Assembly: GCA_016932965.1 (NCBI GenBank)
Contig: JAFGBW010000053.1
Location: forward strand, 1-11,016
DNA length: 11,016 nt
Reading direction: 5' to 3'
Origin: Candidatus Auribacterota bacterium
GTDB taxonomy: Bacteria; Auribacterota; JAFGBW01
Shown here: positions 5,875 to 11,016 of the stretch, in pieces
Position numbering within the stretch: the stretch's first letter is position 1
How the letters are laid out: each line of letters starts with the position of its first letter
Position numbers and translations under genes: made by a program
The notes under the pieces: generated by a model
Database searches by the model: none
The model's input: the letters and a program-made list of their open reading frames with translations, nothing else
Told to the model about the DNA's origin: nothing

Positions 5875-6957
5875 ATGAACAGATCCATTCACCAGCTATT
5901 ACCCTCGGCAAGAATGGGGGATGCCATCACCCAATATGCGCTGGAACTGCAAAAAATCATACGATTAAAGGGATGGGATTCCCGACTTTTTGCACCGGAT
6001 GGAGAAATCGGGAAAGAACTGTTAAAAACAGTTCAATCCCAGAAAACCTTACCGGAAAGTCTGGCCTCAACGGACCTGCTGATTTATCATTATTCCATTG
6101 CTTCTCCAGCTACGGACGTCTATCGCCATGCCCTTTGCCGTAAAATGATATGTTATCACAATATCACTCCGGCCGTTTTTTTTCTCCCTTTTTCCGATAG
6201 CCATGCCTTCCTCGCAAGACAAGGACGGGAAGAATTGAAACAATTGATACCAATAACAGACCTGGCCACAGCCGTATCCCATTTCAATGCAAATGAACTT
6301 ATGGATATGGGATTCAAATCAGTTGAAGTGATCCCATTGATTATTCCCTCGGATTATCGCAACACAAAACCGGACAGCGCGATCCTGAATGAAATGAATG
6401 ACGGGAAAAAAAACATTCTATTCGTGGGAAGAATGGCCCCCAATAAACGTTTCGAAGATCTGCTTCAGGTTTTTTATTATTTTCATGCCGGGAATTCTTC
6501 ATCCCGATTGATCCTGGCCGGTCCTGTAGAAATAGAAAAATATCATGTTCAGGTTAAAGACTGGATTCAAAAATTGGAATTGACCGAACATGTTCTCATT
6601 ACTGGCAGGATCATTTTGCCTAAACTCATAGCTCATTATCAAACTGCTCACGCTTTTTTATGTTTATCCGAACACGAAGGCTTTTGCCTTCCTCTTCTGG
6701 AGGCTATGGCTTATTCTATTCCTGTATTTGCACTGGAAAGAGCCGGAGTCCCGGAAACACTGGAGAAAACCGGCGTTTTAATTAAAAAACTGGATCATGC
6801 ACTCATTGCAGAATTGTTGAGAACTGTGTTGGATCAACCGGAATTGATCAGGGAAATTGTTGAAAATCAGAAAAAACGACTTGAAAAATTCAATCAAACT
6901 GTTTTAAGTGCTAGACTGTCTCATTGCCTAAACATTGTTTTCGGACAGCCTGATTAA
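5875..6957 (+). CDS. GT4-type glycosyltransferase, copy 1
   Basis: Probable retaining glycosyltransferase of GT-B fold that transfers a sugar from a nucleotide-sugar donor during surface-polysaccharide synthesis, acting on the cytoplasmic side. The 360-residue product has the family length. The N-terminal half carries the subgroup's SIHQL, GDAITQYALEL, LLIYHYSI and CYHNITP blocks. The donor-binding C-terminal half carries ILFVGRMAPNKRFEDLL (181-197) and the EX7E motif E268-GFCLPLL-E276 of GT4 enzymes. No transmembrane segment or signal peptide is visible. It is a clear paralogue of the protein at 7419-8534, with about half the aligned residues identical by eye and all key motifs kept. The ATG at 5875 aligns with the copy 2 start but has no evident ribosome binding site, and the 353-base gap upstream breaks the coupling seen in copy 2. 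The small-protein gene copy 2 starts 12 bases after the stop. The donor sugar is unknown. Confidence 0.92.
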   Translation: MNRSIHQLLPSARMGDAITQYALELQKIIRLKGWDSRLFAPDGEIGKELLKTVQSQKTLPESLASTDLLIYHYSIASPATDVYRHALCRKMICYHNITPAVFFLPFSDSHAFLARQGREELKQLIPITDLATAVSHFNANELMDMGFKSVEVIPLIIPSDYRNTKPDSAILNEMNDGKKNILFVGRMAPNKRFEDLLQVFYYFHAGNSSSRLILAGPVEIEKYHVQVKDWIQKLELTEHVLITGRIILPKLIAHYQTAHAFLCLSEHEGFCLPLLEAMAYSIPVFALERAGVPETLEKTGVLIKKLDHALIAELLRTVLDQPELIREIVENQKKRLEKFNQTVLSARLSHCLNIVFGQPD

Positions 6958-6969
6958 CAAGGAAAATCC

Positions 6970-7422
6970 ATGTCAGAAGCATTTTTTGAAATTAAAAATT
7001 GTTCTGTGACCGGCAGCCAGATCATGGCTGAAATCCAACGCAGAATAAAAGAAAAAGAAGACCAGGGCATTTATCAAAAATATTCGCTTTCCCGGTCCGT
7101 TCAGTTTGAATGGAAAGAAGTCTCGGATGAAACTCAGTTTTTGGATTATTATTTAAAAACCATCAGGCGTTCATGGGCGGTTGATATCAATGAGTTTGAG
7201 ATACCTAAGAAAAAAGGCCTCAAAGGAAAAATCGAATTGCTTTTTAAAAAAATCATCTGGAAAAGTCTCAAATTTTACACTTACCGGCTGTTTTCGCAGC
7301 AGCGGGAATTCAATTCCCAGGCAGCGCACACTCTCCTTCTCCTCCACCAGGATTATACGGAAAAAATCAAGAAACTTGAAACTGAGCTCAAGGCCGTGGA
7401 GAAAACCGCGGACACCAGATGA
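6970..7422 (+). CDS. Small glycan-cluster protein, copy 2 (unassigned domain with coiled-coil tail)
   Basis: A 150-residue paralogue of the protein at 5051-5521. It shares YYLKTIRRSWAVDINEFEIP (60-79) and KKIIWKSLKFYTYRLF followed by SQQREFNSQ (93-117) with only a few changes. The N-terminus and the linker (PKKKGLKGKIELLF versus PSKGGTLTQQLVLL) have diverged. A charged helical tail (YTEKIKKLETELKAVEKT) follows. The very strong conservation of the two blocks against diverged surroundings points to a conserved contact surface. AAGG at 6959-6962 is a reasonable ribosome binding site for the ATG at 6970, and the gene starts 12 bases after the first glycosyltransferase. Its stop overlaps the start of the second glycosyltransferase (ATGA, 7419-7422), so the two products are probably made in fixed proportion and may act together. 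No catalytic domain is recognised. Confidence 0.87.
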   Translation: MSEAFFEIKNCSVTGSQIMAEIQRRIKEKEDQGIYQKYSLSRSVQFEWKEVSDETQFLDYYLKTIRRSWAVDINEFEIPKKKGLKGKIELLFKKIIWKSLKFYTYRLFSQQREFNSQAAHTLLLLHQDYTEKIKKLETELKAVEKTADTR

Positions 7423-8534
7423 TCACCCGTTCCATTCATCAGCTGATAGCCGGAGCAGGAACTGGGGACGCCATCAGCAATTATGCCTTTGAAATCCGTT
7501 CCATCCTGAAAAAGGCCGGATTCCTTTCCTGTATATTTGCACCGGAACAACACATCGCCAGGGAATATAAAAACGGGGAAGTACTTCCCCTTTCCCGGTT
7601 TCCTCAAGATATTTCTCAGGAAGATATTCTTCTGTACCATTATTCCATCGGATCATCCGCCACGGATTTGTATAAAAAAACCAAATGCAAAAAAATGCTT
7701 TGTTACCATAACATCACTCCGCCGCATTATTTTAAAAATCTCTCAGAAAAACAAATGTATGTTCTGGAACAGGGGAGAGAGGAACTAAAAGGCCTTTCAG
7801 TCATGACAGATCTCCCAACAGCGGTTTCCCATTTTAACAGTATGGAACTGGTTGAGATGGGTTTCTCAAAACCTCAAGTAATTCCTTTGATTGTGGGAAA
7901 GGATTATTTGCGGTCCAAACCCAATTCCTCAATTTTCAATCGGTTCGATGACGGAAAAACAAACATTCTGTTCGTCGGAAGAATGGTCCCAAACAAACGC
8001 TTTGAAGATCTGATTAAAACTTTCTATTTTTACAGAAAAACAATCCGTCCAGCGTCCCGGCTTATTCTAGCTGGATCCTACACAGGAAATGAAGTCTATT
8101 ATACTTATCTCCGTTCTTTGATTTTTGATCTGGATCTCATTGATTCAGTGATTGTTACAGGTCATATCGCACTTCAGGACCTGGTGGCTTATTATCAAAT
8201 CTCCCATGCTTTTTTATGCTTGTCAGAACACGAGGGCTTTTGCCTTCCGCTTATCGAAGCAATGTATTTTAATGTTCCTGTCTTTGCTCTGGATAAGGCG
8301 GCCATTCCGGAAACGTTGAAAGAAAGCGGGATACTGATAAAAAAGAACGACCCCAAAGCCATCGCAGAATTAATGGATCAGGTGTTATCCAATCGCGGAT
8401 TGGTCAGAGAAATATGCGAAAATCAAAAAAAAAGGCTGGAAAATTTCAATGAAAAGGCACTGACAGAGCGATTAGCTTTTTTATTAAAAATGTATTTTAA
8501 AGTGATTTTTAAAAGGAAATCTTTTGACAAATAG
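7419..8534 (+). CDS. GT4-type glycosyltransferase, copy 2
   Basis: A 371-residue GT-B fold glycosyltransferase paralogous to that at 5875-6957. Shared blocks are RSIHQL, GDAISNYAFEI, LLYHYSIGSSATD, CYHNITPPHYF, TAVSHFN, ILFVGRMVPNKRFEDL (183-198) and the EX7E motif E272-GFCLPLI-E280. Divergence lies mainly in the N-terminal acceptor-side loops and around 208-240, so the two copies may act on different acceptors or make successive linkages. The C-terminus has a basic extension (FKVIFKRKSFDK) that copy 1 lacks, possibly for membrane association. Translation is probably coupled to the preceding small-protein gene through the ATGA overlap. An A9 run lies at 8425-8433. The likely pathway is O-antigen, capsule or exopolysaccharide assembly, inferred from family and context. 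Confidence 0.93.
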   Translation: MITRSIHQLIAGAGTGDAISNYAFEIRSILKKAGFLSCIFAPEQHIAREYKNGEVLPLSRFPQDISQEDILLYHYSIGSSATDLYKKTKCKKMLCYHNITPPHYFKNLSEKQMYVLEQGREELKGLSVMTDLPTAVSHFNSMELVEMGFSKPQVIPLIVGKDYLRSKPNSSIFNRFDDGKTNILFVGRMVPNKRFEDLIKTFYFYRKTIRPASRLILAGSYTGNEVYYTYLRSLIFDLDLIDSVIVTGHIALQDLVAYYQISHAFLCLSEHEGFCLPLIEAMYFNVPVFALDKAAIPETLKESGILIKKNDPKAIAELMDQVLSNRGLVREICENQKKRLENFNEKALTERLAFLLKMYFKVIFKRKSFDK

Positions 8535-8553
8535 GCGCTTCTTTGTTTATTGT
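8524..8553 (+). promoter_or_regulatory. Sigma70-like promoter for the beta-barrel gene
   Basis: A perfect TTGACA at 8524-8529, overlapping the last codons of the second glycosyltransferase, is followed after 18 bases by TATTGT at 8548-8553 (four of six -10 bases). It lies about 70 bases upstream of the ATG at 8623 and would let that gene be expressed independently of the glycan operon. The downstream leader ends with AGGAG at 8611-8615, 7 bases before the ATG. Confidence 0.42.
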
Positions 8554-8622
8554 TGGCTCCATCCACAAGAAATGGTTGATTTTTATTATAAAGTACATAA
8601 ACCTTAAATCAGGAGAAAGGGA

Positions 8623-9555
8623 ATGAAGAAAGTATTATCAGGATTTTTTTTGGGAGTGCTTCTGATGGGATTGTCAGTCAATGGTTACGGTTACTCCGAG
8701 GAGAGAATGGATGGTTTAACCATTTGGGCCTCCGGAGGATATCATGATGGATCGATGAATTTCCGTGTCAGCGATGCGGGAGTATCCCGATCTGAATTAG
8801 ATTATGAAATGGATGGGATGTATTTCACCGCCGGCGTACATTATCAATTTGTTCATTCCAACGTGCCTAAACTCTCGATGACTGCGGTTGGAACCGTTTC
8901 CAGACACTTGGAAGGAACCGCCACTGATTCAGACTGGCTAACTTATTATTCACCGGATCTTTGGATCTATTCTAAATCCGATATTGATACGGATGAAGAA
9001 AAATATGACCTCAACCTGGGATATGAATTCCTCAATATCAAGGACGGTAAATTTAAACTGAATCTGCTGGGCGGCTATTACTGGAACAGTTATAAAGTCA
9101 AAGATTATGACGTAGACACACTCATTTACGATTATGAGTATATAGATGTAACGACCGCTGGCAAAGCCGCCTCTTATGATGCCAAATTCAGGGGATATTA
9201 CATCGGTTTGGACGGCGCTTTTAAAATCAATGAGCATTGGATCATCAACGCCAATTTCAAAGGCGTTCCGGACATCAGGGCTAAAGCCACTGGAAAATGG
9301 GTCTTGAGGGATTTCTATTTTAAACAGGATGCCACAGGCAAAGGATATGAAATGAGCCTGGGCACCACTTTCATCCCTAAGGAGAACTGGGCGTTTGAAT
9401 TAACCGTGACAAAAACTTCCTTTAACGTGGAAGGAGATGACGATTATTTTAAACTCACTGATTATACCTCTGGAACCTATCTAGGCACAACAAATCTGGA
9501 TTTTCTCAAACTGGATACTTATACCACTGAAATAAAGGTCAAGTATCTGTTTTAA
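8623..9555 (+). CDS. Probable outer-membrane beta-barrel protein
   Basis: A 310-residue secreted protein of no named family that I recognise. It begins with a clear signal peptide (two Lys, hydrophobic core LSGFFLGVLLMGLSV, likely cleavage after GYG at about residue 23). The mature part is full of alternating hydrophobic/polar strands rich in Tyr, Phe, Gly and Asp, such as MYFTAGVHYQF, KFKLNLLGGYYW, FRGYYIGLDGAFKI, GYEMSLGTTF and TTEIKVKYLF. It ends in Phe, the usual last residue recognised by the BAM insertion machinery. This pattern fits a barrel of about 10-12 strands. It has a strong ribosome binding site (AGGAG at 8611-8615), a promoter-like site upstream and a terminator immediately downstream, so it is probably a single-gene unit. 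It could be a porin, an adhesin-like barrel or a structural protein; a link to polysaccharide export is possible only from location. Confidence 0.8.
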   Translation: MKKVLSGFFLGVLLMGLSVNGYGYSEERMDGLTIWASGGYHDGSMNFRVSDAGVSRSELDYEMDGMYFTAGVHYQFVHSNVPKLSMTAVGTVSRHLEGTATDSDWLTYYSPDLWIYSKSDIDTDEEKYDLNLGYEFLNIKDGKFKLNLLGGYYWNSYKVKDYDVDTLIYDYEYIDVTTAGKAASYDAKFRGYYIGLDGAFKINEHWIINANFKGVPDIRAKATGKWVLRDFYFKQDATGKGYEMSLGTTFIPKENWAFELTVTKTSFNVEGDDDYFKLTDYTSGTYLGTTNLDFLKLDTYTTEIKVKYLF

Positions 9556-9573
9556 ATTAAAATAAGTTCTTAT

Positions 9574-9603
9574 AAAAAAGCCCCGGAAACGGGGCTTTTT
9601 TTT
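9574..9603. terminator. Strong bidirectional intrinsic terminator
   Basis: GCCCCG (9580-9585) and CGGGGC (9590-9595) pair around a GAAA tetraloop. Flanking A6 and T8 runs extend the stem to about 12 bp and supply a U tract on the plus strand and a shorter one on the minus strand. It lies 18 bases after the beta-barrel stop and about 30 bases beyond the stop of the convergent minus-strand gene, so it can serve both. Confidence 0.93.
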
Positions 9604-9633
9604 GAACATTGAACCAGAAATATCCAGAAAAAA

Positions 9634-11016
9634 TCAGATATCAAATGATCCCAGGATGACATGAGTTTCTTTCTTAGTTTGCCTTTCTATTTTCAACTGC
9701 TTACCTGAATCAGGATGCCAGATACCTGTTTTGATAAAAACCTTTCCGGTAACAAAGACAGGAATCCAGACCGTTCTTTCCATGAGAACTCTCATATTAT
9801 CCTGCCAGAGAGATGTCGGTTTTCGGAAATGTTCCATTTTCACATCTCCCTGAAATAAGACCCTTCCCTTGTCATCGCAATAATGGATAAATAGATAATA
9901 ATCTTTTTCCAGGGAGACCAAAGGAAGCAATTCCAAGAACAAAGTGACGCTTCGTTTGTCTCTATCGGTTTGAAAATAAAACGCGGTCATTTTCAATTTA
10001 TCTCCAAAAACAAAGGAAGACGGCACGGCTTGCGGAAATATATTTTTTAATAAAGGATATGGATAATAGAATCGCCCTGCATCGACAGGAAGAATGTCAT
10101 TCAATTGCAGTCCGTTCCAGTACAGTAAAGACCGGGTATGATTCGGGGGAATGTCATATAAATCTCGAAATAAATATGACTTTTTCTGAAAAGGGATATG
10201 GCATGCATTCAACTTATTTTCAATGGATCTAGCATGTGTTTTTTCAGCGATAAGAACATGGTTTTTTGAAAAATTGAGCGCAACTCCACAACTTAAATTA
10301 GGATTAGGCAAACCGCAATTATTGACCGATTGATTGGAGATGAAATCCACAGGAAAACCATGCAAATGGAAATAATTGCACCACCAGTGGTCACCAACAA
10401 TCACCTTGTTCCTGTGATTTTCAAATAGAGAAGCGATGATCTCTGCACGTTCCCTTGTTTTCCTATCTGACGAAATTTTCTCCATCCTTTTTACCAGAAG
10501 CATCTCGCAAATGGAGAGCGCATTCTTTCTCTTTTCAACATCAAAGATGATTTCGCAATACTTGATTCCTGGCCGATCCGGCAAAACGATTTCCATTCTC
10601 GGTTTAACCAGTTTTATAAAAGGATGCGCTTCAGACCAAAAAACCGGCTGACCCTCTTTAGTCTGAAAAACGGTTTCCCAATCACGATTGTTCCGGCTAA
10701 CCCGAATGGAAAACTCATCCGGAGAATTGTCCGCTTTCTCAGGGAACAATACGATCTTATGCAAGGATTCCGTTTCATTGAATTCAATGAACACACTCCC
10801 ATGTTTAACCGCTTCCGGATCAAGACTCCAAAAGGAGGTGATGTTATTATCTGTCAAATAAGAAGATCCAAAATGATCTGGTGAGACCAAAACTCGATAT
10901 GGAGTGATCAACTCTTCTGCATATTCCGTTTTAGAAAAATCATAGCAAACAGGCATCCCCCCGACCATTTCCAGCCTGCATTGAACGCCTGCCATTTGAA
11001 AAAGTCCGGGATTGCC
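9634..11016 (-). CDS. C-terminal part of a discoidin-domain protein, probably a membrane glycosyltransferase-like protein (5' end outside window)
   Basis: The minus-strand frame ends at 9634 and is still open at the right edge. The first ATG is at 10995, but it has seven in-frame sense codons before it and no good ribosome binding site, so the gene probably starts outside the window. Counting from that Met, residues about 34-152 look like an F5/8 type C (discoidin) carbohydrate-binding-type fold: LTDNNITSFWS, then SVFIEFNETESLHKIVLFP and FSIRVSRNNRDWETVF. A helical stretch (RERAEIIASLFENH) and an alternating segment (VIVGDHWWCNYFHLHGFPVDFI) follow. The end (about 345-445) is beta-rich, with YYLFIHYCDDKGRVLFQGD, PTSLW and a final strand pair, KVFIKTGIWHPDSGKQLKI. 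This order resembles the soluble C-terminal region of large GT39-like membrane proteins, but no membrane segment lies in the visible part. The discoidin call is moderate; the overall identity is tentative. Confidence 0.6.
   Translation of the reverse strand, partial: GNPGLFQMAGVQCRLEMVGGMPVCYDFSKTEYAEELITPYRVLVSPDHFGSSYLTDNNITSFWSLDPEAVKHGSVFIEFNETESLHKIVLFPEKADNSPDEFSIRVSRNNRDWETVFQTKEGQPVFWSEAHPFIKLVKPRMEIVLPDRPGIKYCEIIFDVEKRKNALSICEMLLVKRMEKISSDRKTRERAEIIASLFENHRNKVIVGDHWWCNYFHLHGFPVDFISNQSVNNCGLPNPNLSCGVALNFSKNHVLIAEKTHARSIENKLNACHIPFQKKSYLFRDLYDIPPNHTRSLLYWNGLQLNDILPVDAGRFYYPYPLLKNIFPQAVPSSFVFGDKLKMTAFYFQTDRDKRSVTLFLELLPLVSLEKDYYLFIHYCDDKGRVLFQGDVKMEHFRKPTSLWQDNMRVLMERTVWIPVFVTGKVFIKTGIWHPDSGKQLKIERQTKKETHVILGSFDI

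Noticed and set aside
5657-5911. 84-codon minus-strand open frame in the repeat-bearing gap
   Set aside because: It has no recognisable domain, its composition follows the A/T-rich repeats, and its 5' part overlaps the well-supported glycosyltransferase start on the other strand.
8950-9237. 95-codon minus-strand frame inside the beta-barrel gene
   Set aside because: It is antisense to a strongly supported secreted protein, and its hydrophobic look is a by-product of the Tyr/Asp-rich codons on the other strand.

Overview
The window looks like a chromosomal segment from a Gram-negative bacterium of moderate to low GC. Supporting signs are a probable outer-membrane beta-barrel with a signal peptide, a PilZ-type cyclic-di-GMP protein, a short L27 without the N-terminal extension seen in Firmicutes, and an envelope-glycan gene cluster. 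I cannot name the phylum. An uncultured Desulfobacterota-like or candidate-phylum lineage would fit the style of the genes, but that is only an impression.

Layout: bases 1-3186 carry two minus-strand genes, mutS followed by a membrane-anchored PilZ protein whose start overlaps the mutS stop; the PilZ gene runs off the left edge. A divergent intergenic region (3187-3418) holds a promoter-like site for the plus-strand ribosomal pair rplU-rpmA (3419-4006). The obg gene that often follows this pair is not there.

Bases 4236-8534 form the most interesting part. A predicted coiled-coil protein is followed by two copies of a two-gene module. Each module is a ~150-residue protein of a recognisable but unassigned type plus a GT4-type (GT-B fold) glycosyltransferase. 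The two small proteins and the two glycosyltransferases are clear paralogues, so the module was duplicated. In the second copy the genes overlap by 4 nt. In the first copy they are separated by a 353-base gene-free gap with two side-by-side inverted repeats, which looks like an insertion into a formerly coupled pair. The likely role is synthesis or elaboration of a surface polysaccharide; the sugar and acceptor cannot be read from the sequence.

A probable outer-membrane beta-barrel gene (8623-9555) with its own promoter-like site follows and ends at a strong bidirectional terminator. Convergent to it, 9634-11016 is the 3' part of a gene encoding a discoidin-like (F5/8 type C) domain and a C-terminal beta-rich region. 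It resembles the soluble C-terminal part of large membrane glycosyltransferase-like proteins, and its reading frame is open to the right edge.
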